Shown in pieces: positions 7,641-15,954 of a stretch of 64,000 nucleotides of DNA. Every line of letters begins with the position of its first letter. Within the stretch, counting starts at the first letter, position 1. The translations under genes were made by a program, and so were the position numbers. The notes under the pieces were generated by a model. It made no database searches, was not told the origin of the DNA, and saw nothing but the letters and a program-made list of their open reading frames with translations. Origin of the DNA: Hyphococcus lacteus (GTDB taxonomy: Bacteria > Pseudomonadota > Alphaproteobacteria > Caulobacterales > Parvularculaceae); NCBI RefSeq assembly GCF_041058985.1, contig NZ_JBEHZE010000001.1:2170001-2234000 (forward strand). Direction: 5' to 3'.

Positions 7641-8828
7641 ATGACCCAATCAGACCCCATTGTTATTGCAGGAATGGCGCGTACGCCCGTCGGAAATTTC
7701 CTTGGAGCCTTTACGGGCGTCAAGTCTACCGAACTAGGCGCGCGGGCTATCGAGGCTGCGCTTTCGCGCGGCAAGGTTAGTGCGGACGATGTGGCTGAAG
7801 TTCTTATGGGCTGTGTACTTCCCGCAGGGCTTGGGCAAGCGCCAGCGCGGCAGGCCGCGTTAAGCGCGGGCATTCCGCAAGCGGCGGGATGCACCACCGT
7901 AAACAAGATGTGTGGTTCTGGTATGAAGGCCGTTATGATGGGCCACGATTCTATTCTGGCCGGGTCATCGGATATTGTTGTGGCGGGCGGCATGGAGTCG
8001 ATGACGAACGCGCCGCATCTTTTGCCAAATGGCCGTACAGGAATCAAATATGGCGCAGGGGTCGTCTATGACCACATGGCGATTGATGGCCTGGAGGATG
8101 CGTATGAGCCCGGAAAAGCCATGGGTGTTTTCGCTGAGTTATGCGCGCGCGAGAAAGATTTTTCCCGTGAGCAACAAGATGAATATTCCATGCGTTCGGT
8201 AACGCGCGCGCAAGCAGCGATTAAAGATGGTTTGTTTACCAATGAAATTGTTCCTGTTGAGGTAAAAACGCGCAAAGGTGTTGTGGTCGTTTCCGACGAT
8301 GAGAAACCGGGCGTTGTTGATGCGGGAAAAATTCCGAATTTGCGTGCTGCATTTGAAAAAGACGGAACAGTTACAGCGGGTAATGCCTCGGCCATATCCG
8401 ATGGCGCAGCGGCGCTTGTGTTGATGCCGCAATCAACGGCTGAGGCAAAAGGTGCAAAACCAGTTGCCCGGATCCTTGCGCATTCGACCCATGCCCAAGC
8501 GCCTGAATGGTTTACAACGGCACCAGTTGCGTCAATCAAAACAGTTCTTGATAAAGTCGGCTGGTCAGTCAAAGACGTCGATCTTTTTGAAATCAATGAA
8601 GCCTTTTCTGTCGTGCCTCTCGCGGCAATGCGCGAGCATGATATTCCGGCCGACAAGGTCAATATCCACGGCGGGGCGATTGCGCTTGGTCACCCGATTG
8701 GCGCGTCTGGTGCGCGGATCCTCGTGACGCTTATAAGCGCGCTCCAGAAAACGGGCGGTAAACGCGGCGTTGCGAGTTTGTGCATCGGTGGCGGTGAGGC
8801 GACCAGTATCGCGCTAGAGCTAATCTAG
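7641..8828 (+). CDS. Acetyl-CoA acetyltransferase (thiolase)
   Basis: Condenses or cleaves acetoacetyl-CoA/acetyl-CoA. The 395-residue protein shows all thiolase residues: nucleophile Cys91 in NKMCGSGMKAV, His351 in GGAIALGHPIGASGAR and Cys381 in LCIGGGEA. The NEAFSVV motif (about 319-325) is also present. The start has a GAAGGAAG ribosome site. It follows the dehydrogenase after 57 bases and precedes glutaryl-CoA dehydrogenase after 162 bases, so it may take the acetoacetyl-CoA end of leucine or lysine breakdown. A biosynthetic (PhaA-type) role is an equally good family match. Confidence 0.94.
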   Translation: MTQSDPIVIAGMARTPVGNFLGAFTGVKSTELGARAIEAALSRGKVSADDVAEVLMGCVLPAGLGQAPARQAALSAGIPQAAGCTTVNKMCGSGMKAVMMGHDSILAGSSDIVVAGGMESMTNAPHLLPNGRTGIKYGAGVVYDHMAIDGLEDAYEPGKAMGVFAELCAREKDFSREQQDEYSMRSVTRAQAAIKDGLFTNEIVPVEVKTRKGVVVVSDDEKPGVVDAGKIPNLRAAFEKDGTVTAGNASAISDGAAALVLMPQSTAEAKGAKPVARILAHSTHAQAPEWFTTAPVASIKTVLDKVGWSVKDVDLFEINEAFSVVPLAAMREHDIPADKVNIHGGAIALGHPIGASGARILVTLISALQKTGGKRGVASLCIGGGEATSIALELI

Positions 8829-8990
8829 GCGAAAAGCGCCGGTTTTCAGCCTAATATTTAAGCGAAAATGCGGTGCCAAGGCTGTTCTTTCCTCGGGTTG
8901 GGCTCTATCAAATGCTCAAACCTCGATGGGAGGAACCGCCCGGCTTTGATTTGTCGGTTCGGTAATTAATTGAGACGGTAGACCGAAATT

Positions 8991-10166
8991 ATGACCCAAA
9001 TGACTTTCGACTGGCAGGACCCGCTTCTGCTCGAAACACAATTAAGCGACGAAGAGCGGATGATCCGTGACGCGGCACGAGGCTATGCGCAGGATAAATT
9101 GATGCCGCGCGTCATCATGGCTAATCGCGACGAAAATTTTGATCGCGAGATCATGACTGAACTCGGTGCACAAGGTTTGCTTGGCGCAACAGTGGCCGAG
9201 GAGTATGGCGGCGGCGGCGCAGGGCACGTGGCTTATGGTTTGATCGCACGCGAAGTCGAGCGAGTTGATAGCGGGTATCGTTCGGCCATGTCGGTGCAAT
9301 CGTCGCTTGTGATGTACCCCATCGAAGCATTCGGTACGGAAGATCAGAAAAAGAAATACCTGCCGAAATTGGCAAGTGGTGAATGGGTTGGCTGTTTTGG
9401 CCTTACCGAATCTGACGGCGGGTCTGACCCGGGTGCGATGCGCACCAAAGCCGAGAAGGTTAGTGACGGTTATAAACTCAATGGCTCCAAGATGTGGATC
9501 ACCAATTCACCCATCGCTGATCTTGCGGTTGTGTGGGCAAAGCTAGACGGCGAGATCCGTGGGTTTGTCGTAGAGCGTGGCACAAAAGGGTTTTCGACGC
9601 CAAAAATCGAAGGCAAGCTTTCGCTACGCGCGTCGATCACGGGTGAAATTGCACTCGAAGATGCGGTCGTTCCAGAAGAAAACCTTTTGCCAAAAGTAAA
9701 GGGACTACGCGGTCCGTTTTCATGCCTGAACAAAGCGCGCTACGGAATTTCTTGGGGCGCAATGGGCGCGGCTGAAGCATGCTGGATGTATGCACGCGAT
9801 TACGCCATGGACCGTATTGTGTTTGGTAAGCCGATTGCTGGAACACAGCTTGTTCAGAAAAAACTCGCTGATATGCAGACGGAAATTGCGCTTGGGCTAC
9901 AGGGTTCATTGCAACTTGGTCGATTGCTTGATCAGGGTGCTTATGTGCCGGAAGCGATTTCAATGTTGAAGCGAAATAATTGTGGCAAGGCGCTAGAAAT
10001 TGCGCGGGTGGCCCGCGATATTCATGGCGGCAATGGTATTTCTGATGAATATCATGTGCTTCGGCATGCCATGAACCTCGAAACGGTCAACACATATGAA
10101 GGCACCCACGACATTCACGCGCTCATCCTCGGTCGTGCGATGACGGGGCTTCAAGCGTTTCAGTAA
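8991..10166 (+). CDS. gcdH: Glutaryl-CoA dehydrogenase
   Basis: FAD enzyme that dehydrogenates and decarboxylates glutaryl-CoA to crotonyl-CoA in lysine, hydroxylysine and tryptophan catabolism. The 391-residue protein reads through as GcdH: the segment DSGYRSAMSVQSSLVMYPI carries the arginine that in this subfamily binds the distal carboxylate. FGLTESDGGSDPG and MWITNSPIADL are the FAD/substrate motifs, and TYEGTHDIH supplies the catalytic base Glu370. Other acyl-CoA dehydrogenases lack the YRSAMSVQSS signature. A strong terminator follows the gene. Confidence 0.95.
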   Translation: MTQMTFDWQDPLLLETQLSDEERMIRDAARGYAQDKLMPRVIMANRDENFDREIMTELGAQGLLGATVAEEYGGGGAGHVAYGLIAREVERVDSGYRSAMSVQSSLVMYPIEAFGTEDQKKKYLPKLASGEWVGCFGLTESDGGSDPGAMRTKAEKVSDGYKLNGSKMWITNSPIADLAVVWAKLDGEIRGFVVERGTKGFSTPKIEGKLSLRASITGEIALEDAVVPEENLLPKVKGLRGPFSCLNKARYGISWGAMGAAEACWMYARDYAMDRIVFGKPIAGTQLVQKKLADMQTEIALGLQGSLQLGRLLDQGAYVPEAISMLKRNNCGKALEIARVARDIHGGNGISDEYHVLRHAMNLETVNTYEGTHDIHALILGRAMTGLQAFQ

Positions 10167-10185
10167 AAGCTATTTCCTAACGACG

Positions 10186-10215
10186 AAAACGGTCCCTTTA
10201 TGGGGCCGTTTTTTT
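10186..10215. terminator. Bidirectional intrinsic terminator between gcdH and the convergent reductase
   Basis: AACGGTCCC pairs with GGGGCCGTT around TTTAT and is followed by seven Ts on the plus strand. A run of As on the other side gives Ts for the minus-strand transcript. It ends both convergent units, and the reductase stop codon lies at its edge. Confidence 0.85.
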
Positions 10216-11272
10216 AATCGCCGCTGATCCGCGCTTGTAGGCTGCGCGATGAGGTCGTGTGTTGGAATTTTAGTTTTTGCTCGGGGAAAATGTAATGGAA
10301 CGCACCGTGGGCCATCAATGCCGCTTCATGAAAGCCCGACAAAATGAGTTTCAATTTGCCAGAATAATGCGCCATATCTCCAATGCAAAAAATACTGGGT
10401 ACTGAGCTTTCAAATTTCTCTGTATCGACGGCAATTCGGTTCTCGGTTAGATCAAGGCCGAACTCTCCGATTGGTCCCAGCTTCATTGTTAGTCCAAAGA
10501 ACGCCAGCATCATATCGCACGCAATTTCGCGATCCGCATGATCAGCCGAAGTTGTTTTGACGGCACCGATCTGTCCGTTCGCGCCCGTTAGTCCAGTGAT
10601 CTGTGCTACATGAAAGTCAACTTTTCCCTCGGCGGTAAGAGCATGCATTTTCTCGACGCTGTCTGGCGATGCGCGAAAGTCTGGCCGCCGGTGGATGAGC
10701 GTAACTTTTTTCGCTATGCGGGCGAGGTTATTCGTCCAATCAAGCGCGCTGTCGCCGCCACCAGCAATGACGATGGTCTTTCCACGGAATATTTCACGTT
10801 GACGTACTGCATAGAAAACTGATTTTCCTTCGAACTCTTCAACGCCGGGGATGGGTGGTTTTTTTGGCTGAAACGATCCGCCGCCGGCAGCCACGCAAAT
10901 TACCGGCGCGGTTATCGCCGTATTCATATCAGTTTCGATCCGCCATTTTCCGTCATCAAGCTTTTCGAGAGAAACAGCCATTTCATTGAGATGAAACTGG
11001 GGATCAAACGGTGAAATTTGATCGAGTAATTGTTCGGTTAATTGCTGGCCAGTGATCGATTTTATCGCCGGAATGTCGAGGATCGGTTTTTCGGGGTATA
11101 GCTCAGCACACTGACCGCCGGGTTTGTCTAAAATATCGATTAAATGCGCTTTGATACCCAATAGGCCGAGTTCAAAAACGGCGAAAAGCCCGACCGGGCC
11201 AGCCCCAATGATTATCACATCAGTCTCGTGTGTGCCGCCCGCAGGGGCGCTTTTTACGAGCGTCGAAGCCAT
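10214..11272 (-). CDS. Ferredoxin-NADP+ reductase, thioredoxin-reductase-like type
   Basis: Flavoprotein that passes electrons between NADPH and ferredoxin or flavodoxin. The 352-residue protein has an N-terminal FAD motif VIIIGAGPVGLFAVFELG (about 19-36), a second dinucleotide motif IVIAGGGDSALDW for NADPH (about 167-179) and the FAD closing motif IFCIGDMAHYSG. The CxxC redox pair of true thioredoxin reductase is absent between these domains, which is what separates the ferredoxin reductase class. A GGGGAG ribosome site precedes the ATG. It is transcribed 66 bases downstream of a quinone oxidoreductase gene. Confidence 0.88.
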   Translation of the reverse strand: MASTLVKSAPAGGTHETDVIIIGAGPVGLFAVFELGLLGIKAHLIDILDKPGGQCAELYPEKPILDIPAIKSITGQQLTEQLLDQISPFDPQFHLNEMAVSLEKLDDGKWRIETDMNTAITAPVICVAAGGGSFQPKKPPIPGVEEFEGKSVFYAVRQREIFRGKTIVIAGGGDSALDWTNNLARIAKKVTLIHRRPDFRASPDSVEKMHALTAEGKVDFHVAQITGLTGANGQIGAVKTTSADHADREIACDMMLAFFGLTMKLGPIGEFGLDLTENRIAVDTEKFESSVPSIFCIGDMAHYSGKLKLILSGFHEAALMAHGAFHYIFPEQKLKFQHTTSSRSLQARISGD

Positions 11273-11338
11273 GCGGGAAAATCTCCCCCCATTACGAATG
11301 GGGGAAGTTAAACGCGTTTCGCGGGCAATGAAAAGGGG

Positions 11339-12331
11339 TCAGGTCTTTAGAACGACTTTCCCGGTTGCTTTACGCTCTTGCAATAAATTGAGTGCTTTTG
11401 CGGCTTCTTGCAGTGGGAAGGAGGCTGTAATGCGCGGACGGATTTTTCCCTCTTCGTAAAAGTGGAACATCTCGTTGATATATTCTGCATTAAGCCCCGG
11501 GTTGCGCATCGTAAATGCGCCCCAGAAAACACCAACGATCTGACAACTTTTGAGGAGTGTCAGGTTAAGTGGAATTTTTGGGATACCTGCCGGGAAACCG
11601 ACCACCAAATAGCGTCCCTCCCAAGCCAGAGCGCGCACAGCCGGTTCTGCATACTCGCCACCAACGGCATCATAAACAACATTCGCACCTTCGCCGCCGC
11701 AAAGCTTTTTGATCTCGCCCGAAAGCGCTTTTTGACCATCGCGATCAAGCTCACGCGGATAGACGAGCGTTTCGTCTGCACCAAGCTCGCGGCAGAACGC
11801 GGCTTTTTCTTCCGACGATACGCCCGCTACAACTTTTGCACCAAACGCTTTTCCTAGCTCGATCGCTGCCGCGCCAACTCCACCAGCGGCACCGAGAATG
11901 AAAAGCGATTCTCCCGGTTGAATATTCGCGCGGTTTTTCAGTGCGTAATGTGACGTGCCATAGGTCAGCATAAATCCTGCGGCTTCGTCGAACGGCATGG
12001 CGTCGGGAATTTTATTGGTGCGCGCAGCATCGGCAATAAAGTGGGTGGCATAACCACCATTGATGCCGCCCGCGAGCACACGGTCACCGGGTGCAAAGCC
12101 AGTGACATTGTCACCGACGGCTTCGATGATGCCGGCGACTTCGCCGCCAGGCGCAAACGGGCGGGGTGGTTTGAACTGATAAAGGTCGCGAATGATGAGG
12201 GTGTCCGGGAAATTTACCCCTGCGGCTTTCACCGCGATCAGCACCTGACCGGGGCCGGGGGCGGGCGTCTCGACTTCGGTGAGTTTCAGGGTTTCTGGGC
12301 TGCCGGGTTCGTGGCTCAACATTGCTTTCAT
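11339..12331 (-). CDS. NADPH:quinone oxidoreductase, zinc-independent MDR family
   Basis: Medium-chain dehydrogenase/reductase expected to reduce quinones or enoyl substrates with NADPH. It has a GroES-like N-terminus (VKAAGVNFPDTLIIRDLYQF), no zinc-ligand cysteines in the usual places and the Rossmann motif FILGAAGGVGAAAIELGKAF (about 144-163 from the chosen start). I start it at MKAMLSHEPG because QOR proteins begin MKA; two further in-frame Mets lie upstream at 12370 and 12379, and none has a clear Shine-Dalgarno. The exact substrate cannot be read from sequence. Confidence 0.87.
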   Translation of the reverse strand: MKAMLSHEPGSPETLKLTEVETPAPGPGQVLIAVKAAGVNFPDTLIIRDLYQFKPPRPFAPGGEVAGIIEAVGDNVTGFAPGDRVLAGGINGGYATHFIADAARTNKIPDAMPFDEAAGFMLTYGTSHYALKNRANIQPGESLFILGAAGGVGAAAIELGKAFGAKVVAGVSSEEKAAFCRELGADETLVYPRELDRDGQKALSGEIKKLCGGEGANVVYDAVGGEYAEPAVRALAWEGRYLVVGFPAGIPKIPLNLTLLKSCQIVGVFWGAFTMRNPGLNAEYINEMFHFYEEGKIRPRITASFPLQEAAKALNLLQERKATGKVVLKT

Positions 12332-12397
12332 AGTGGGGGTATGTCCTTCAACCTTGCTCTGGGGAGACATCTTACGCATTGTAGCTGAACCAATAAA

Positions 12398-12417
12398 CGA
12401 TCAATGACACATGATCG
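12398..12417. promoter_or_regulatory. Inverted repeat in a divergent intergenic region
   Basis: CGATCA (12398-12403) and TGATCG (12412-12417) form a dyad with an eight-base spacer between the divergent quinone reductase and lipoprotein genes. It may be an operator, but no regulator gene is adjacent and the arms are short. Confidence 0.25.
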
Positions 12418-12438
12418 AACATTTAAGGGAGGGTCTGC

Positions 12439-12750
12439 ATGCAACGAATGATACTGGGCGCATTGGCAATGTTGATGTTAGCGGGATGTGCGACGGCGGC
12501 ACGATATACGCTTCAGGATCGTTTTCGCGCTATTGGCCTTCCAGATCAGACCGCAGATTGCATGGTCGATGAATTGGACCAACGGCTCTCCGGTGAGGAT
12601 CTGACCGATCTAGCGCAATATACATTACGGCTAAGCCGATCAAATTCGACAATGGCAGCAATTCGCGCGCTAATGGCGATTGATAATCCACGCGCAGTAA
12701 CGGCCATTGGTGCATCCGGTGTCGCTTGTGTGTCGAGCTTCCGTCTATGA
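12439..12750 (+). CDS. Small predicted lipoprotein, function unknown
   Basis: A 103-residue protein with a lipoprotein signal peptide: hydrophobic MILGALAMLMLA followed by the lipobox LAGC, predicting lipidated Cys17. The mature part is short, mostly helical by composition, and holds two further cysteines (CMVDEL and VACVS). I recognise no domain. A GGGAGGG ribosome site precedes the ATG. Its stop overlaps the transporter start by four bases (ATGA), so the two are probably co-translated, but that does not fix its function. Confidence 0.75.
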   Translation: MQRMILGALAMLMLAGCATAARYTLQDRFRAIGLPDQTADCMVDELDQRLSGEDLTDLAQYTLRLSRSNSTMAAIRALMAIDNPRAVTAIGASGVACVSSFRL

Positions 12751-14165
12751 GTGAGGCAAATGCAGCCGCGCCTGCAAAACCAACGGCTTCACTTTATCGG
12801 TTCTACGTTCTTTTTCTTCTGACTGGGGTCTACACATTTAACTTTGTAGATCGGCAGATCATCGGAATTTTATCACCGGCGATCAAAGCAGACCTTGGGC
12901 TTGCTGATTGGCAGCTCGGTATACTGAAGGGTTTTGCCTTCGCGGTTTTATATACGACTCTTGGTATTCCTATTGCGCGTCTGGCTGATCGTCATAACCG
13001 GGTGTCTATTATTTCCATCGCTCTGGCGCTTTGGTCTGGCTTTACCGCGCTATCGGGAATGGCTGCGAACTTTACGCAACTCGCATTGGCTCGGGTCGGT
13101 GTTGGCATTGGCGAGGCAGGTGGCTCTCCGCCGGCGCATTCGTTGATCTCGGATTATTTCCCTAAAGAAAAGCGTGCGGGCGCGCTCGCAATTTATGCCA
13201 TGGGAATTCCCATCGGAATGGCGCTTGCCTTTTTGGGCGGCGGTTGGTTGACCCAAACATTTTCTTGGCGTGTTGCTTTTGTGGTTGTCGGGTTGCCCGG
13301 CATTTTAATGGCGCTTTTGCTGAAATTTACCGTCAAAGAACCAGAACGCGGCCAGTTCGATGGGGATGAAAAGTCTGACCAATTCAAAAGAATGGAAATT
13401 GGCGAGCCGCAAGGAAGCTTTGAAAAATTTCTCCGGAATTGTTTCGTTATTCTTCCTTCGAAAGCACGGGCGGGAACCTTTAATGAAGTCGCGATGATTT
13501 GGCGCGCTGCCAAGTTTTTGTTCGCTATACCGACATATCGGGCGGTCGTCATCGCAACGACGGCCATTTCATTTACCGCCTATGCGAATGGTGCGTGGAT
13601 TGTCGATTTCTATACCCGCGCGCATAGCGACTTTCCATTAATGCAAATCTATTTGTGGCTTGGGATTGTGTCTGGAACGGCTTATGCGGCGGGTACATTT
13701 CTAGGCGGATTTCTTGTCGATAAGTTCGCCATTAAAGACCGCAAAATGTATGGCTACATTCCTGCGATTGCGCTCGCACTCAATGTACCTGCGTTTATGT
13801 TTGTGTTGTGGCATCCGAACCCGGTGGTGTCGCTTGCATTTCAATTCCCGGTGCAGCTAGCGATTGGGTTCTATCTCGGGCCAGCATTTGCATTGGCGCA
13901 GACCCTCGCGCCAGTTTCGGTCCGCGCCTTGTCCACGGCTGTTTTCTTTTTCGTCCTCAATATGATTGCCTTGGGGCTAGGGCCGACCATCGCAGGGTTT
14001 TTGTCTAGTGCGTTGATTGCTCCTTTTGGCGAAGACCTTGGCCTGCGAATCGCGTTGTCCGTTGTTTCTTTGGCGGGGCTTTATGGCGCTTGGATGTTTC
14101 TTCAAGTCAGTAACCGGATTGATGCTGACTGGAACGCGGCCACTGGCGATGGGCAACCACACTAG
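12747..14165 (+). CDS. MFS transporter, Spinster-like
   Basis: A 472-residue inner-membrane secondary transporter with about twelve hydrophobic segments. The first helix ends in FNFVDRQIIGILSPAIK, the Spinster-type signature, followed by the MFS loop 2-3 motif ARLADRHNRVSII. The start at 12747 is chosen because it gives an ATGA overlap with the preceding lipoprotein; the longer in-frame start at 12726 would overlap more. A hydrophilic insertion of about 45 residues lies in the central loop (from KEPERGQFDGDEKSDQF). The substrate is unknown; lipids and organic anions are known for relatives. Confidence 0.88.
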   Translation: MSEANAAAPAKPTASLYRFYVLFLLTGVYTFNFVDRQIIGILSPAIKADLGLADWQLGILKGFAFAVLYTTLGIPIARLADRHNRVSIISIALALWSGFTALSGMAANFTQLALARVGVGIGEAGGSPPAHSLISDYFPKEKRAGALAIYAMGIPIGMALAFLGGGWLTQTFSWRVAFVVVGLPGILMALLLKFTVKEPERGQFDGDEKSDQFKRMEIGEPQGSFEKFLRNCFVILPSKARAGTFNEVAMIWRAAKFLFAIPTYRAVVIATTAISFTAYANGAWIVDFYTRAHSDFPLMQIYLWLGIVSGTAYAAGTFLGGFLVDKFAIKDRKMYGYIPAIALALNVPAFMFVLWHPNPVVSLAFQFPVQLAIGFYLGPAFALAQTLAPVSVRALSTAVFFFVLNMIALGLGPTIAGFLSSALIAPFGEDLGLRIALSVVSLAGLYGAWMFLQVSNRIDADWNAATGDGQPH

Positions 14166-14173
14166 GGTCAGTC

Positions 14174-14593
14174 ATGGGATATGATGCCAAAACCAAACCC
14201 AGCGATATAAGCGTAGACGACTTTATCAATAGCGTCGAAAATGAAACCCGGCGTCAGGATGCGCATTCTCTTTGCGAATTGATGAAAAATATTACCGGCG
14301 ACACACCGATTATGTGGGGTCCATCAATTATAGGCTTTGGTCTATATCATTATCGTTACGACAGTGGTCATGAAGGTGACTCCATGTTGGTCGGGTTCAG
14401 TCCGCGTAAGGCCAATCTAGTTTTGTATGTGTTGGGTTCGCTGGATGACGAAGATCCGCTTTTGGAAAAGCTGGGTAAATATAAACGAGGAAAAGCCTGT
14501 CTCTATATAACCCGTTTACAGAATATCGATCAGAGCGTTCTCAAAAAGATTATCAAAAAATCCTACCAGAAAACGAAAAAGCGATGGTCTTAA
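14174..14593 (+). CDS. DUF1801 (YdhG-like) protein
   Basis: A 139-residue cytoplasmic protein. It shows the DUF1801 pattern: PIMWGPSIIGFGLYHYRYDSG in the middle, MLVGFSPRKANLVLY next and a C-terminal GKYKRGKACLYI segment, then a Lys-rich tail. The family fold resembles the iron chaperone frataxin-like proteins and YdeI, but its molecular role is not established. It follows the MFS gene after eight bases and ends just before a bidirectional terminator, so it is probably the last gene of that unit. Confidence 0.82.
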   Translation: MGYDAKTKPSDISVDDFINSVENETRRQDAHSLCELMKNITGDTPIMWGPSIIGFGLYHYRYDSGHEGDSMLVGFSPRKANLVLYVLGSLDDEDPLLEKLGKYKRGKACLYITRLQNIDQSVLKKIIKKSYQKTKKRWS

Positions 14594-14601
14594 AATCGGG
14601 A

Positions 14602-14636
14602 GCAAGCCCAGATGAACTGGGCTTGCCACGCTTTTA
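14602..14636. terminator. Intrinsic terminator between convergent DUF1801 and GNAT genes
   Basis: GCAAGCCCAG (14602-14611) and CTGGGCTTGC (14617-14626) form a perfect 10-bp stem with a five-base loop, followed by CACGCTTTTATTT. It lies between convergent stops at 14593 and 14634 and can serve the plus-strand unit; the minus side has a shorter T run. Confidence 0.75.
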
Positions 14637-15092
14637 TTTCACCAGTTCGGCCATTGCGATGTTATTTTCTTCATCAAGGAAATGTCTTTTTACAGACCAT
14701 CCATGTTTAATGTAAAAGTTAAACGCTTGGACATTGTCACGAAAACATTCGAGCGAGAGAGTTTCGTAGGTCGTTAGTAATCGGTCTTCTGCATCACGAA
14801 GTAAAATCGACCCGATGCCTGCTCGATGGTGGTCAAGCGTGACCATCATCAAATCAATGCAGTTTATTTTCGTAGCGCAGACGCCAACTATTTGGTGTTG
14901 GTGCTGCGCGATGACGCAATTTGCGACGTTGGCTTGATAATATTGTGGGACCAAACCGCTCGCCACATAGCCTTCGACTTTTTCGCGACCAATGACTGAC
15001 GGATATTTTGTCAAAATTGTCCGGTGGGACATTTCCGCCAGTTCGTTCACATCTATTAGAGTTGCCGGACGTAGTTCAATTTTGTTGGTCAA
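14634..15092 (-). CDS. GNAT-family N-acetyltransferase
   Basis: A 152-residue acyl-CoA-dependent acetyltransferase of unknown substrate. The acetyl-CoA loop is the modified HRAGIGSILLRDAEDRL (about 90-106; Q/RxxGxG/A pattern), followed by LECFRDNVQAFNFYIKHGW, the usual strand-helix ending of GNATs. The first codon is TTG (15090-15092), preceded by an AGGA element; no ATG lies in frame nearby. It is monocistronic, with the terminator at its 3' side and a gene-poor stretch upstream. Confidence 0.82.
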   Translation of the reverse strand: MTNKIELRPATLIDVNELAEMSHRTILTKYPSVIGREKVEGYVASGLVPQYYQANVANCVIAQHQHQIVGVCATKINCIDLMMVTLDHHRAGIGSILLRDAEDRLLTTYETLSLECFRDNVQAFNFYIKHGWSVKRHFLDEENNIAMAELVK

Positions 15093-15393
15093 TGTTCTGT
15101 TCCTGAATTAAACCTGACATAGAAAATCGCGCGACGGTCAATCACCATCGCGGCTACTTATTTTCTGATCACCGGCATAAAAATGCGGGTGATTTTTAGT
15201 CAGGCCTCAGGATTGAGACTCATTAAATCTCCATATTGATTTTGACAGGCTAGGGCGGGGGAACTTTTTGGTCAATCGTGGTGGCTCGTTCGTTCACAAA
15301 CGCGTGCGCCCTCGTTAGGCCCCATTTCAGTCAATCAATCTCCGTCTTTTCAAGGCAGTCTTTACCTTGGGCGAGGCAATTGGGGAGATTGTT
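15093..15393. other. Intergenic stretch without a gene, one hairpin
   Basis: About 300 bases between the divergent GNAT and membrane-protein genes. It contains an imperfect hairpin at 15168-15193 (ATCACC with GGTGAT, inner GCAT with ATGC) followed by TTTT, which looks like a terminator for a plus-strand transcript that has no visible gene. It also contains a TTGACA hexamer at 15242-15247 with no good -10 at the right distance. I see no tRNA or ORF here. Confidence 0.5.
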
Positions 15394-15852
15394 ATGAACC
15401 ACTTACTTAGAGCTAATGATGCAAGATACGACGTACGGCCCGAGGGCGAATACCGCTCGAATTGGGGCGGTTCGATAGGCGGGATATCCGCGAGCTTCAA
15501 GGACGCGTCACAAGGTGCCTGCGCTGGATTTCTTTCGCTGATGGGTGTGACACACCTTTCGGGTGGCGAGGGCCTTGGTGCAGTCAGCAGCAATATCGGT
15601 TTTCTCGATCAGATTTGGTCGTCTTTGTCGGTCAACGGTATGGCCGGACCAGTTGAGTTGATGGCGGGTGTTGCGTTGTTTTTGGCGGCGCGCCGTACAA
15701 TTTCGCGCACGCTCGGCCTTATTGCGTTTATCGGGTTCATCGCGGCTTATGCGAATGGCTATGACGCATCTGACATGCTTGATCTTGTTTCGCGGTTTCT
15801 CAAGACAGCAGCCGGTGCGCTAGAGCAGATCCCGACCACGGAGACGGCTTAG
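15394..15852 (+). CDS. Small membrane-associated protein, unknown family
   Basis: A 152-residue protein I do not recognise. The N-terminal half is hydrophilic (LLRANDARYDVRPEGEYRSN) and glycine/serine-rich. The C-terminal half has hydrophobic segments around MAGPVELMAGVALFLAA and LGLIAFIGFIAAYAN, suggesting one or two membrane helices, and a final amphipathic stretch. The ATG at 15394 is preceded at seven bases by GGGGAG, which decides it against the Met nine codons upstream. It is a single gene 100 bases ahead of metG; a functional link is not evident. Confidence 0.7.
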   Translation: MNHLLRANDARYDVRPEGEYRSNWGGSIGGISASFKDASQGACAGFLSLMGVTHLSGGEGLGAVSSNIGFLDQIWSSLSVNGMAGPVELMAGVALFLAARRTISRTLGLIAFIGFIAAYANGYDASDMLDLVSRFLKTAAGALEQIPTTETA

Positions 15853-15954
15853 CGACTGCTTTCCAGGGCCGCTGGAGCCTAAATGCCGTTGATTTCTTGT
15901 GGAAATGGGCGGCTTACCGCTATAGACCGTGGCTTATCTTAGGAAAGTCCACGA

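Noticed and set aside
8066..8662. A 198-codon antisense frame in the thiolase gene
   Set aside because: Lies wholly within an intact thiolase with all catalytic residues, so it is a mirror frame.
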